Shown here: in pieces, positions 7,356 to 14,102 of the stretch
Layout: the number at the start of each line of letters is the position of its first letter
Position numbering within the stretch: the first letter of the stretch is position 1
From: a virus
IMG/VR virus record: IMGVR_UViG_3300025133_000384
Coordinates: 1 to 33,198 of that record
Reading direction: 5' to 3' (one strand)
DNA length: 33,198 nucleotides
The notes under the pieces: model-generated
Told to the model about the DNA's origin: nothing
Databases searched by the model: none
Seen by the model: only the letters and a program-made list of their open reading frames with translations
Made by a program: the position numbers and the translations under genes

Positions 7356-7371
7356 GCCTGAAAAAACAGGC
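7356..7371. terminator. Possible weak terminator hairpin
   Basis: GCCTG and CAGGC pair around a six-base loop, downstream of the gene ending at 7436. Leftward, the stem is followed by a CTTTTTAAAGG stretch after eight bases. A GGCGTTTT direct repeat (7347-7354 and 7389-7396) flanks it. The stem is short, so the call is tentative. Confidence 0.3.
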
Positions 7372-7435
7372 CCAGGATTGCGTTCTAAGGCGTTTTGATT
7401 GATGGCCGGGTATGTTGACATGGGGTAAATTGAGT

Positions 7436-7723
7436 TTAAATTGCCACTCTAGTGAAGCCGCTAGTGTAATGCTCAAATACCGCAGCCCGGTCATCGAGGT
7501 GCTGAATCATCTCACCATACTCATTGAAGCAGCATTCGTATTCATTGATTTGCGCCATGCCCGTCTTCGACAATTTCTTGGCGCACCGTTTTGCCTCGGC
7601 AAGGTTGTGAGTCCATAATCCTCCAAACTCTACATCAGGCTCAACGTACCCCACAACATGATACTGCTTCCCCACCCTTGCTACCGTCTCTCCCTCTACT
7701 GTGTCGCCTATCTCGTAACTCAT
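7436..7723 (-). CDS. Hypothetical protein (95 aa)
   Basis: I choose ATG 7721-7723 (MSYEIGDTVEGETVARVGKQYHVVGYVEPDVEFGG), since the longer in-frame ORF reaches back through the palindromic intergenic region. The product opens with a small beta-barrel-like pattern and continues with a helix (LAEAKRCAKKLSKTG) and a Cys pair. Family unknown. It stands alone between hairpin regions, so it is likely its own transcription unit. Confidence 0.5.
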   Translation of the reverse strand: MSYEIGDTVEGETVARVGKQYHVVGYVEPDVEFGGLWTHNLAEAKRCAKKLSKTGMAQINEYECCFNEYGEMIQHLDDRAAVFEHYTSGFTRVAI

Positions 7724-7778
7724 GCCAATAGTATCGCACAAAGCGTGCCAAACTATAAATGCCTGTTTTTGCGGGGTG

Positions 7779-7796
7779 CATGACTTTAGAGTCATG
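7779..7796. promoter_or_regulatory. CATGACT/AGTCATG inverted repeat
   Basis: A perfect 7-bp inverted repeat with a TTAG centre lies upstream of the gene starting at 7723. There is no T-tract on the side needed for leftward termination, so a protein-binding operator is at least as likely as an RNA hairpin. Confidence 0.4.
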
Positions 7797-7819
7797 TAAA
7801 AAAATCAATCTAGGTTTAA

Positions 7820-7845
7820 ATTTTATCAATAAAGATTGATAAAAT
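7820..7845. terminator. AT-rich 10-bp inverted repeat after the terminase-side operon
   Basis: ATTTTATCAA (7820-7829) and TTGATAAAAT (7836-7845) are perfect arms around TAAAGA. The repeat begins at the stop codon of the gene ending at 7845 and is followed leftward by TTTAAACC. It may act as a weak terminator or as a binding site. The low GC content makes termination uncertain. Confidence 0.4.
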
Positions 7846-8087
7846 CAGCCACCCGTCTTCCGGGCAATAGCCATTTCGCGTAACGCAAGGAAGTGGTCAC
7901 GCACTTCACGCACGGCGGCTGCCTTCCCACACATGTAGGCCCGTTGATTCGCGTCAAGGGTAGCGTCCAGTGCGGTATCAGTCTCCACCTCAACGAAGTC
8001 ATTCATGCCCTTCAGCATTTCCTCAAACAATTCATTCTTACCCTCCCACTGGTAGACCGTGTAATTTATTTCACTTAATTCCGACAT
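7845..8087 (-). CDS. Hypothetical protein (80 aa)
   Basis: This acidic N-terminal, helical C-terminal protein (MSELSEINYTVYQWEGKNE, then CGKAAAVREVRDHFLALREMAIARKTGG) overlaps the end of the HTH gene by 17 bases. The AYMCGKAAAVREVRDH part resembles helical segments of small packaging-region proteins of phages, but I recognise no named family. It is the last gene of the terminase operon and is followed by an AT-rich inverted repeat. Confidence 0.6.
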   Translation of the reverse strand: MSELSEINYTVYQWEGKNELFEEMLKGMNDFVEVETDTALDATLDANQRAYMCGKAAAVREVRDHFLALREMAIARKTGG

Positions 8088-8247
8088 GCTTTAAAAGGTC
8101 TTCCTTATGATATTTATGGCGGCCACCTAAAGTCGTATAAACTTTTATCAGGCCAGCCTTGCGTAGCTTCTGAATGTAACGCTCCTCTAATCCCGTTAAC
8201 TCAGTCGCCTGCTTCAGGCTTAACAGTAATGGCAGTTCTTCGTTCAT
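8071..8247 (-). CDS. Small helix-turn-helix DNA-binding protein (58 aa)
   Basis: An ORF of 58 codons starts at ATG 8245-8247, overlapping the large-terminase stop as TAATG, and ends at TGA 8071-8073. The product (LSLKQATELTGLEERYIQKLRKAGLIKVYTTLGGRHKYHKEDLLKH) has the helix-turn-helix plus wing of the AlpA/MerR/excisionase-like family: two helices, a GGRHKY wing and a final helix. It could be an excisionase, a transcriptional regulator or a packaging-site binding factor. Confidence 0.7.
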   Translation of the reverse strand: MNEELPLLLSLKQATELTGLEERYIQKLRKAGLIKVYTTLGGRHKYHKEDLLKHVGIK

Positions 8248-9905
8248 TAGTAAGCCCCTCCACCCACAGCCGCATACGTCTTCTCATCAACATGCGCCAA
8301 GTCGCTCGTGATCAGGTAACGTAAAACGTCAACCGGGTCTTTGAATTTATTCTTGTCAGCCCCGGCACTGCTCACGTTCTGCAAGCAGTCAATCAGGTTA
8401 CCGCAGTCACGGCTCACATACAGTTTCGGTTCATTGATCATCGTCACAGGTTCCTCAGTGTTATAGCTCATCTGCTCATTGATCTGCTGCACACCCTGAT
8501 CCACGTTCAAACCCGGTGCAGGCGTGAACCACATTTCATTCGGTTCATCCGCCAACATGTCAATCAGCGTAACGCCTCCCTCCTTGGTCGCCTGCGCCGA
8601 TCCTCCCGCTCTTGGATCGATAAAGCGTTCCTCAATCTTTTCGCCATCCTCAAGCTCAAGAAATAATTCCTTATACTCGTTTATTCCGCGACCCTCTGGC
8701 TTCTGCGCTGGCCCCATCTGCCCCTCAACCTTGTCGCCCGGTATAGCCCATTCGCCATACGTCTCTTTGTCAGGCCATTCCTGGTAAACGTACATCTTCC
8801 CATCAGGCGTGCAACGCATCCACAGTGCCGACCAGTTACGACTCCCGGCAGGATCAGTACACATGTAGTTCGTACCCTCCAGAGGCACGTCCTCCGGGTT
8901 AACGATATGGTCAGGGCCGAACTTCGGAAACCAGTTGCCCGTTGCCTTCTCGCACCATCCATAAGCCCTGAGACGAACGGTAACCGTATTCTCCCCGGCC
9001 AAGCTGCGTTCCATCTCTTCAGGAGACTGAAACGGATTCATCTCTGAATGAAACCAGATGACCGCACTATTCTCCTTCACACACTTGGCCTTGTAAGGCA
9101 TGTGACCGGGCTTACAGCCAACCGGGGGAGGCGATTTTTGAAGTAAGGAGGCTTCACGCACCTCGGCAACCTTGCACCCAGCCACAAAATCATTTACCAC
9201 AGGTGTCCACCCGGTAATCGGCGTAGCCGTGATTAACAGCTTACCCGTCCCACGACTACCCCGCCTCGTAATCAATCGATACTCAGCAGTCTCCACCCAG
9301 TGCCACGGCACCAACTCATCAAACACAACCATGTCACCCTCAAACCCCTCCAGAATATCTGGCTGTTGAGCGTAGTTCAGAAACCAACACTGACTTCCGT
9401 TCGGCAATATAAACGTCCCATCAGTAAAACCATTCTTTTGACTGTAATTGATGTTCGTCGTCTTCGTCTTCTTGATGCCCTTAAACTCCAACGGGATATG
9501 CGAAAACACACTCGGCTGCTGGTCACGAATACTACTCGCAGCAGTCATGCTAAACATAGCCACCCTGCTGCCCTCCCGCTCCATCATCATCTGCATGGCG
9601 TAATGCGCCGAGAAATAGCTCTTACCACTCCGGTTGCCCCCAGAGACTAACAACCTATCATTCTCATCCAAAAGCGCAGCAGCGTCCTTCCAGTGTTCAG
9701 GAATGACACAGTGCCGATACGGGTCAACGTAGCTCGGCCTCAGTTTCTTGTAGAAGTAATCATGCAGCCACTCCTGCACCCTCTCAACACCCTGCTCCTC
9801 AACCTGCTCCGCCAAATACTCCTTCGTCAACCCGACAAACCGCGAAGGCGGCCACGCTAAACATGTCTCCAGCAGTTCCTCCGGGGTTTTAGGTTGCAGG
9901 TTCAT
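8247..9905 (-). CDS. terL: Terminase large subunit (552 aa)
   Basis: This is the packaging motor ATPase and headful or site-specific nuclease. Walker A is GGNRSGKS (89-96) and Walker B is DMVVFDE (191-197) with the catalytic Glu. A coupling motif ITATP lies near 225-229. The RNase H-like nuclease domain shows CTDPAG (Asp351), FIDPRAGG (Asp430) and DPVDVLRY (Asp526) as the likely metal-binding acids. The length is typical. The start ATG overlaps the preceding stop as ATGA. The terminase cluster lies upstream of the head module in the direction of transcription. Confidence 0.92.
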   Translation of the reverse strand: MNLQPKTPEELLETCLAWPPSRFVGLTKEYLAEQVEEQGVERVQEWLHDYFYKKLRPSYVDPYRHCVIPEHWKDAAALLDENDRLLVSGGNRSGKSYFSAHYAMQMMMEREGSRVAMFSMTAASSIRDQQPSVFSHIPLEFKGIKKTKTTNINYSQKNGFTDGTFILPNGSQCWFLNYAQQPDILEGFEGDMVVFDELVPWHWVETAEYRLITRRGSRGTGKLLITATPITGWTPVVNDFVAGCKVAEVREASLLQKSPPPVGCKPGHMPYKAKCVKENSAVIWFHSEMNPFQSPEEMERSLAGENTVTVRLRAYGWCEKATGNWFPKFGPDHIVNPEDVPLEGTNYMCTDPAGSRNWSALWMRCTPDGKMYVYQEWPDKETYGEWAIPGDKVEGQMGPAQKPEGRGINEYKELFLELEDGEKIEERFIDPRAGGSAQATKEGGVTLIDMLADEPNEMWFTPAPGLNVDQGVQQINEQMSYNTEEPVTMINEPKLYVSRDCGNLIDCLQNVSSAGADKNKFKDPVDVLRYLITSDLAHVDEKTYAAVGGGAY

Positions 9906-10087
9906 TGATCCACCAAGTCCAGGTTCTTTGAGTGCGACAAATCATCAATCGGCAGATGAACATACGTTTCTGCTGGGCAATTCGTGCAACTCAGGTTCGT
10001 CACTATCCCTTCACCTTCAAAACCATAATCCTCGTAATCATGGTCACCACCCCAAATCAATTCCGAATTGCAATGCCAACAGTTCAT
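9902..10087 (-). CDS. Small zinc-ribbon protein (61 aa)
   Basis: I start at ATG 10085-10087 (MNCWHCNSELIWGG), which overlaps the previous stop as ATGA. The product has two Cys pairs, CWHC at residues 3-6 and CTNC at residues 34-37, spaced as a treble-clef/zinc-ribbon, with an acidic loop (DHDYEDYGFEGEG) between. Proteins of this kind are common beside phage replication and terminase genes, and the specific role is unknown. The stop overlaps the large-terminase start. Confidence 0.7.
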   Translation of the reverse strand: MNCWHCNSELIWGGDHDYEDYGFEGEGIVTNLSCTNCPAETYVHLPIDDLSHSKNLDLVDQ

Positions 10088-10254
10088 TGCCAATCAAAAT
10101 TGCCGGGAAATGATCGGCAACCCGTTTTGTCGATCAAAAGAAAAGCCAACAGGGTGTTCACTATCCCGGTGGAGCTACGCAGCCCAGAAGGCCATGAAGT
10201 TAAACCGGAAGTCCACGACTCTCTCGCGGCTCTATTCCCTGTCAGCGTTTTCAT
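10084..10254 (-). CDS. Predicted small protein linked by ATGA overlaps (56 aa)
   Basis: A 56-codon ORF fills the gap between two better-supported genes. Its ATG (10252-10254) overlaps the stop of the 70-aa gene and its TGA (10084-10086) overlaps the next ATG. Both joins have the 4-base pattern used across this genome, which is the main reason to accept it. The product (MKTLTGNRAARESWTSG, later TGIVNTLLAFLLIDKTGC) has one moderately hydrophobic stretch. No family is recognised. An antisense ORF also crosses here, but it lacks comparable signals. Confidence 0.5.
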   Translation of the reverse strand: MKTLTGNRAARESWTSGLTSWPSGLRSSTGIVNTLLAFLLIDKTGCRSFPGNFDWQ

Positions 10255-10463
10255 CGTATCGGCTGTTTACGTTTTTGTCGAACTTGTGGCCCTTCCCGCT
10301 CCGCCAGCCAAGCACTAGCTCGACGATTAAAAGCCTCACACTCCTTCACCGTAGGTATCTTACCCGGAAACCCCTCACCAGACTCGCTCACACGCAGATC
10401 AGAGTAAGTCGTGTTTCTTGGCCCCTGCCCTGCCGGGACTGGCTCGTGTCGCCCCAACTTCAT
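10251..10463 (-). CDS. Hypothetical protein (70 aa)
   Basis: The start ATG (10461-10463, MKLGRHEPVPAGQ) overlaps the upstream stop as ATGA. The product is polar, with a short helical section (TVKECEAFNRRASAWLAEREG) and a basic tail (QKRKQPIR). No family is recognised. It is within the small-to-large terminase interval. Confidence 0.55.
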   Translation of the reverse strand: MKLGRHEPVPAGQGPRNTTYSDLRVSESGEGFPGKIPTVKECEAFNRRASAWLAEREGPQVRQKRKQPIR

Positions 10464-10870
10464 CCATCGCCCTCCGGTCGCCTCGGCCGCCTGTAACCCT
10501 TCCACCCATTACCCTCCTTCCATACCGTCACCCGTAAACCCGGCTTGTACAGCCGGTTATCACCCACGTTAACAATCTGCGGCTCACTCTCACCATCAAT
10601 CAAGCATCGCACCAAGCGCGTGTTCAATATTCGCGCCTTCAATACCTCCGCACCCCTCGTAACAGGCCCATCAGGCAGTAACTCGCTCACATCGAATTTC
10701 AGGTCTGCCGCTAACCTCCGCAAACCACACTCAGTCCATACCATCGACCGACCAAACATCAGCCAATCCACGTTACCCTCGTACTGGCCGCTCTGGCGGT
10801 GCCGCCTCAGTTCCTCACGCGATAAACCTGTTGATGCCGCGATTGCCGCTTCTTTCGTCATTGCCGTCAT
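10460..10870 (-). CDS. HTH-like hypothetical protein between the terminase genes (136 aa)
   Basis: The N-terminus (MTAMTKEAAIAASTGLSREELRRHRQ) looks like a helix-turn-helix. It continues with EGNVDWLMFGRSMVWTECGLRRLAADL, the layout of a marker-like DNA-binding module with a wing, then a small beta-rich C-terminal part (RVTVWKEGNGWKGYRRPRRP). The start could also be the internal ATG at 10861; neither has a clear Shine-Dalgarno. Position suggests a role in packaging or regulation. Confidence 0.55.
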   Translation of the reverse strand: MTAMTKEAAIAASTGLSREELRRHRQSGQYEGNVDWLMFGRSMVWTECGLRRLAADLKFDVSELLPDGPVTRGAEVLKARILNTRLVRCLIDGESEPQIVNVGDNRLYKPGLRVTVWKEGNGWKGYRRPRRPEGDG

Positions 10871-10886
10871 TGCGCTATTGGTAAAA

Positions 10887-10991
10887 TTAAATTTCCCCCC
10901 TTATCCGTCGCAAACCGCCGCCGGGGAAATCGAGGCACCCCCCCGCCCCCTTCTGTGGGGCATCTTGTCCGTAATTTGTACGGTTTTTCAT
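10887..10991 (-). CDS. Possible 34-aa ORF after the small terminase gene
   Basis: The only ORF in the 120-base gap starts at ATG 10989-10991 with GGAG five bases upstream and ends at TAA 10887-10889. The product is Gly/Arg-rich and has no recognisable motif. The good ribosome binding site favours it, but the G-run-rich sequence is not typical of the neighbours. If it is false, the gap holds no other feature I can see. Confidence 0.3.
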   Translation of the reverse strand: MKNRTNYGQDAPQKGAGGCLDFPGGGLRRIRGEI

Positions 10992-10992
10992 T

Positions 10993-11526
10993 TCACTCCT
11001 GTTTTTCTGGGGGATTTACGTCAACACACACAGACTTTTCGTCTGTTTGTCCAGATTTTAGGCCGCCAAGTAGCTCACCGAGGTCGTTTTTGTCCAAGTG
11101 AAGGTGGATGTTTTCAGATTTGGTCGAACTCTGCCCAGTCTCCTCCCGATAGTGCTGGGAAACGGTTCCGTAGGTGAACGCATATTGATTAGGAGACATG
11201 CGACCAGATTCAACAGCTTCAACCATCTTATCCGACAGCACCTCCCGCAAATTCTCGGACTTACGCGCCATCAGGTCTTTGTGTGACGGGATGATTTCAG
11301 CGTGCCGTGCTTTAATCTCGTGTATCGTCGTTGTGGCGACTCCGAAGCGGTCAGACACCTTCACGACAGGCACGCCTTCTCGTAAGAGCAGCACGACCGT
11401 CCTGTACGTCTCGTATGGCATCCTGCTACCTGATCCACGGTCAGGCTGCACGACCTGAATGGCTTGACCTTCGTTATCGACGACAGCTAGGTCAGCGGCA
11501 GGGCCGAGAGACACCTCCTCGCTCAT
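10993..11526 (-). CDS. Probable terminase small subunit (177 aa)
   Basis: I start at ATG 11524-11526 (MSEEVSLGPAADL), which overlaps the upstream stop as ATGA. A longer in-frame reading has no such signal. Residues about 50-75 (REGVPVVKVSDRFGVATTTIHEIKARH) form a helix-turn-helix, followed by helices (ENLREVLSDKMVEAVESGRMSPNQYAFTYG) and an acidic tail. This matches the DNA-recognition plus oligomerisation plan of small terminases. Its place upstream of the large subunit in transcription order supports the call. A general HTH regulator remains possible. Confidence 0.65.
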   Translation of the reverse strand: MSEEVSLGPAADLAVVDNEGQAIQVVQPDRGSGSRMPYETYRTVVLLLREGVPVVKVSDRFGVATTTIHEIKARHAEIIPSHKDLMARKSENLREVLSDKMVEAVESGRMSPNQYAFTYGTVSQHYREETGQSSTKSENIHLHLDKNDLGELLGGLKSGQTDEKSVCVDVNPPEKQE

Positions 11527-11801
11527 AATTCGTCTGCCTCCCACGGCCAGATGCCTTGGCCTGTTTGTTCTTGGTTTTCGGCCTCGCACTCTTCGCAGAT
11601 TGAGTCTTCCTGTAGTAGCAGCAGCATTGAACCTCTGAAGGCTTCTAATGCGCCTTCAAGTTGTGGCCCCGGTTCAGCGGTTACGCGCACTGTTTCCTTG
11701 TAAACTGCGTGACATCCGCACCCTTCACATTCGGATGCTGTAATGAATGTGTGCAACTGGCCAGATTTTGGCCGTACAGCGTTTCTATTTCCCCTTAGCA
11801 T
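11523..11801 (-). CDS. Cys-rich zinc-binding hypothetical protein (92 aa)
   Basis: I start at ATG 11799-11801 because AAGGAGAAGGAGG lies just upstream. The longer in-frame ORF runs back through the operator and hairpin region. The product has CEGCGCH near residue 25 and CEECEAE near residue 70, a plausible zinc-ribbon, separated by a helix (LEGALEAFRGSMLLLLQE). Function unknown. It opens the terminase operon and sits directly upstream of the small subunit. Confidence 0.65.
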   Translation of the reverse strand: MLRGNRNAVRPKSGQLHTFITASECEGCGCHAVYKETVRVTAEPGPQLEGALEAFRGSMLLLLQEDSICEECEAENQEQTGQGIWPWEADEL

Positions 11802-11825
11802 GATTTGTCCTCCTTCTCCTTTGCG

Positions 11826-11871
11826 GCTCTTAGGAGCCATCCTCGCAACATTAACGAGGTATTCTACACCT
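11826..11871 (-). promoter_or_regulatory. AGGTGTA-family operator/promoter element and leader hairpin
   Basis: On the minus strand AGGTGTAGAATACCT (11857-11871) is followed by a GGCTC/GAGCC hairpin (11826-11837) and then the strong Shine-Dalgarno of the terminase operon. The embedded TAGAAT resembles a -10 box, but no good -35 is seen at 17-18 bp. A CCAAGGT/ACCTTGG inverted repeat lies just upstream (11877-11895), inside the end of the previous gene. Confidence 0.5.
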
Positions 11872-11874
11872 ACC

Positions 11875-12222
11875 TCACCAAGGTAATTGACCTTGGGGCT
11901 TTTGGTCGAGTTTGTTTTGCTCACTAGTTTGACGACTTGTGTGCAATCGGTCATCGAGTTTTTTTTGGATTCGTTGTCTGCCGCTGTAGTGTGCCTTGAG
12001 GCTGCCTGAGAGTTTTTCGATTGCTACGGTATCGGCGGCTGTACGCAACTCGTTCGTAATGCTTGTGATGTAGTCGTTCGTTTTGATGAGTTTAGCTTTT
12101 AGCCCGGAGCATGTATCACAGTGAATGATGCTATGGAGCCTGTTAAGACCGTATGGGTCAGTGTGAGGCAGTTCGACCTGTAGGGCGGTATGGCAGTGGG
12201 GGCATTGATGGTCTTTGATCAT
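11875..12222 (-). CDS. Zinc-ribbon protein (115 aa)
   Basis: The start ATG (12220-12222) overlaps the stop of the initiator gene as ATGA. The product has CPHC near residue 7 and CDTC near residue 37, a zinc-ribbon, then a helical region (KAKLIKTNDYITSITNELRTAADTVAIEKLSGSLKAHY) that may be a coiled coil. The C-terminus is polar. It is coupled to the replication initiator, so a role as a replication accessory or DNA-binding factor is plausible, but no family can be named. Confidence 0.65.
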   Translation of the reverse strand: MIKDHQCPHCHTALQVELPHTDPYGLNRLHSIIHCDTCSGLKAKLIKTNDYITSITNELRTAADTVAIEKLSGSLKAHYSGRQRIQKKLDDRLHTSRQTSEQNKLDQKPQGQLPW

Positions 12223-12971
12223 AGATTGTCGATTTCTGCCATGATGCGTTTGTGCGCTTCGTCGGCTTGGGCTGCGATTCGTTCTGCGTCCCGGTCGAAG
12301 CCGGTTTTGGCTGCTGCCTTGATGCCCCACTCTGTAGCGGGTTCGAGGTAGCACTGCTGATTGAACCAAGTGGCTGGGTGTTTGATGTATTTTGCGGAGT
12401 CGGGTTCTGCGGCAATTCGTTGTTCGCAGGCCGTGGCCCATAGTTTCGTTTTTTCAACCAAGGCTTGGTAAGACAAGCCGTGTTCCTTTTTGGCTGATTC
12501 GAGTTTGAGTGCCTTGCGAATTGCTTTCAGCGCATTCGGCCTGCCGACCTTCCGAGGGTAGGCATCGTAGATAGCCTCAACTTCACTTTCTGGTATATGA
12601 CTGGTTCTTAACTGGTTCTTTACTGGTTTGGGTATCTGTGTGGTACTACCGGAGTAACTGTGTGGTACTACCGTAGTATCTGTGTGATACCCCCTATCAC
12701 TGTGATACCCCTCTGGATCGGCTACTGGGAGGCGGTATAAGTTGGTGCGATTGGCTCTGGATTCGACCTCCAGCAGCTTCTTATCTTGAAGCTCACGGAT
12801 AGCCCGAACGGCGGTCATTCGGCTGATGCCGCAGCGGGTTGCGAGGGTGTCCATTGAGGGCCAAGCGGAGTCATTATCCCTCCCGGCGTAATCGGCAATA
12901 GCAAGCAGCACGAGCTTGGTTAATCCGTTAACTGGCATATCCCATGCCCATGCTGATGCTTTAAGACTCAT
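12219..12971 (-). CDS. Replication initiator-like protein (250 aa)
   Basis: Residues about 15-85 form a winged helix: LTKLVLLAIADYAGRDND-W-PSMDTLATRCGISRMTAVRAIRELQDKKLLEV. The middle (about 90-125) is encoded by a run of iterons. The C-terminal part has DAYPRKVGRPNALKAIRKAL and HPATWFNQQCYLEP, a pairing typical of phage lambda-O/DnaT-like replication proteins. Like lambda O, it appears to bind an origin within its own gene. The start overlaps the previous stop as ATGA. No helicase loader is visible beside it. Confidence 0.75.
   Translation of the reverse strand: MSLKASAWAWDMPVNGLTKLVLLAIADYAGRDNDSAWPSMDTLATRCGISRMTAVRAIRELQDKKLLEVESRANRTNLYRLPVADPEGYHSDRGYHTDTTVVPHSYSGSTTQIPKPVKNQLRTSHIPESEVEAIYDAYPRKVGRPNALKAIRKALKLESAKKEHGLSYQALVEKTKLWATACEQRIAAEPDSAKYIKHPATWFNQQCYLEPATEWGIKAAAKTGFDRDAERIAAQADEAHKRIMAEIDNL
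12598..12711. other. Predicted replication origin: two iteron arrays inside the initiator gene
   Basis: Two arrays lie side by side. At 12598-12630 an 11-bp unit with the core ACTGGTT is repeated three times. At 12631-12711 four copies of a 18-22 bp unit follow, with core CTGTGTGGTACTACC in the first two and CTGTGTGATACCCC and CTGTGATACCCC in the last two. Regular spacing near two DNA turns and the place inside an O-like gene match the lambda-type origin layout. Confidence 0.7.
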
Positions 12972-13228
12972 TCTTCTGAGTAGGTTCCGTGATACGGATT
13001 CGGCTCATAATCCTCTGGAGATGGTTCAGGGTGAATCACCTCTAGTTCGGATGAACCTTCCCACCGTTGCATGATGCGATCCATCAGGCCGGTCTGCTTA
13101 ACGCGCTTCCACCAGTCATCAGGATACTCCTGATTACGGACTGCCTTGATTGCGTCACACGCCTTGCGCCAATCTTGAGGCGACTGACAGGCTTCGAGTG
13201 TTTTTAGTTCTACAGTTGTTATGTTCAT
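12968..13228 (-). CDS. Hypothetical protein (86 aa)
   Basis: The product has a helical N-terminal part (TVELKTLEACQSPQDWRKACDAIKAVRNQ) followed by YPDDWWKRVKQTGLMDRIMQRW and an acidic, Pro-rich tail. The motif with a double Trp after YPDD is seen in uncharacterised small phage proteins near replication genes. Both its start (13228) and its stop (12968) are 4-base overlaps with neighbours. It probably belongs to the replication operon, role unknown. Confidence 0.65.
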   Translation of the reverse strand: MNITTVELKTLEACQSPQDWRKACDAIKAVRNQEYPDDWWKRVKQTGLMDRIMQRWEGSSELEVIHPEPSPEDYEPNPYHGTYSEE

Positions 13229-13407
13229 TTCTTAAATTGTTTTTTAAATTCCCTACGCAACTCGGCCTTCAACATCCTGTCTGCCTTTCTCCTGACCCTC
13301 CTTGAGTCAGGCGTAATCCGATAACAGGAACCTGACGCAGCCCCAAACATTGGCCTGAATGCATCCCCTTTACCCATCTTCACTAAATTTTCATCTATGC
13401 TTTTCAT
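13225..13407 (-). CDS. Basic hypothetical protein (60 aa)
   Basis: This small protein is strongly basic in its C-terminal half (RRVRRKADRMLKAELRREFKKQFKK) and could bind nucleic acid. The start and the stop each form ATGA overlaps. The end of the gene (KKQFKK, stop) shares an 18-base junction sequence with the end of the upstream gene (KQFKK, stop), which suggests a duplicated linker. No family is recognised. Confidence 0.6.
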   Translation of the reverse strand: MKSIDENLVKMGKGDAFRPMFGAASGSCYRITPDSRRVRRKADRMLKAELRREFKKQFKK

Positions 13408-13871
13408 TTCTTAAATTGTTTCAGTTGATCCTGGTTAAGTGCGTACACCGGGCCATGCCCTAGATCAGTCAGGTTGTCCGGGTGGATCAGGTCAGCGGCC
13501 AGTGCGTACCCGGCGATCCGGTAGTTAGGCATCTCACCTATGAGCAGCACGAACACGTCACTGGGGTGCTTCTTTTTGTTGGGGTGAGCGAGTAAGCGGC
13601 CATCCGGGTAGGCTGTTACCTTCACATCGATTGTTTTGCCCTTTAGAATGCCGTCTGAGCCGCCTGAAACGGGTTTTACTTCCATGACAGGGCAGATGTT
13701 GAAATGCTTCGCAAAGGCCAGTTCAGCGGCCATCCCTTCCACCTCGGTCTTGTGCTGTGACTGCTTTCCTTGCTTTTGGTTCGTGATACCGGCTGCACGG
13801 CTCACCAGAGTCCTCATACTGGCCAGCATTTGAGCGACAGCGCACTCTGATGCGGAGAGTTTGACGGTCAT
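13404..13871 (-). CDS. PD-(D/E)XK nuclease-like protein (155 aa)
   Basis: I prefer ATG 13869-13871 (MTVKLSASECAV) because it overlaps the stop of the 27-aa ORF as ATGA. A second possible ATG is at 13895. Likely active-site residues are Glu50 (GMAAELAFAKHF), Asp73 (SGGSDGIL) and Asp82-Val-Lys84 (TIDVKVT), followed by YPDGRLL and SDVFVLLIGEMPNYRIAG, the usual late strands of the fold. It could be a recombination or host-DNA-cleaving nuclease. Substrate unknown. Confidence 0.65.
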   Translation of the reverse strand: MTVKLSASECAVAQMLASMRTLVSRAAGITNQKQGKQSQHKTEVEGMAAELAFAKHFNICPVMEVKPVSGGSDGILKGKTIDVKVTAYPDGRLLAHPNKKKHPSDVFVLLIGEMPNYRIAGYALAADLIHPDNLTDLGHGPVYALNQDQLKQFKK

Positions 13872-13951
13872 AGCAGGATGTAAATCAGCAGCCATACTAA
13901 TAAGCCCACTACAATAAAATCAATTATCAGGCTGTAGTCCTTGGGTTTCAT
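13868..13951 (-). CDS. Possible 27-aa single-pass membrane peptide
   Basis: ATG 13949-13951 opens a 27-codon frame (MKPKDYSLIIDF, then VVGLLVWLLIYILL) ending at TGA 13868-13870. The peptide is a charged start followed by an uninterrupted hydrophobic helix of about 18 residues. Its stop forms an ATGA overlap with the nuclease start, the genome's normal junction style. It overlaps the end of the gene at 13920-14102. A clear Shine-Dalgarno is missing, so expression would rely on coupling. It could be holin-like or a membrane tether. Confidence 0.45.
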   Translation of the reverse strand: MKPKDYSLIIDFIVVGLLVWLLIYILL

Positions 13952-14102
13952 TTTTGAGCGAAGGCGGGTTGAGCCACTTCTTATCGTTGATTCGCTGGTA
14001 GTCACTTAGAGACACATACGTCCCCTTCTTGGAATGGAAGTGACCCTTCCGTTTTGGTGTACCCCAGCACATTTTAAATTTACCTGAATTTTTCCTCTTC
14101 AC
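13920..14102 (-). CDS. Hypothetical protein (60 aa)
   Basis: The product (MKRKNSGKFKMCWGTPKRKGHFHSKKGTYVSLSDYQRIND) is basic with His and Cys residues in the first half. A GTG start at 14102 overlaps the upstream stop as GTGA. An internal ATG (MCWGTPKRKGHF) is an alternative. No family is recognised. It is followed without a gap by the 27-aa membrane ORF in another frame. Confidence 0.5.
   Translation of the reverse strand: MKRKNSGKFKMCWGTPKRKGHFHSKKGTYVSLSDYQRINDKKWLNPPSLKNETQGLQPDN

Noticed and set aside
7779-7796. CATGACT/AGTCATG hairpin as an intrinsic terminator
   Set aside because: The T-tract is on the wrong side for leftward transcription, and the stem is AT-rich with only 7 bp. It is kept as a possible operator.
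9932-10318. Plus-strand ORF of 128 codons antisense to the zinc-ribbon and neighbouring genes
   Set aside because: It has no ribosome binding site and lies opposite three leftward ORFs joined by ATGA overlaps, so it is most likely a shadow frame.
10545-11177. Plus-strand ORF of 210 codons across the region between the terminase genes
   Set aside because: It crosses the intergenic gap and two leftward genes with sensible start signals. Its product is Ser/Pro/Thr-rich, as expected of an antisense frame.
11875-12441. 188-codon reading of the zinc-ribbon frame starting at 12441
   Set aside because: The first 73 codons lie in the initiator gene in another frame and are Arg/Thr-rich. The ATGA start at 12222 is preferred.
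12598-12711. Short direct repeats considered as a CRISPR array
   Set aside because: Units are 11 and 18-22 bp with no unique spacers, and they lie inside a coding frame. An iteron origin fits better.
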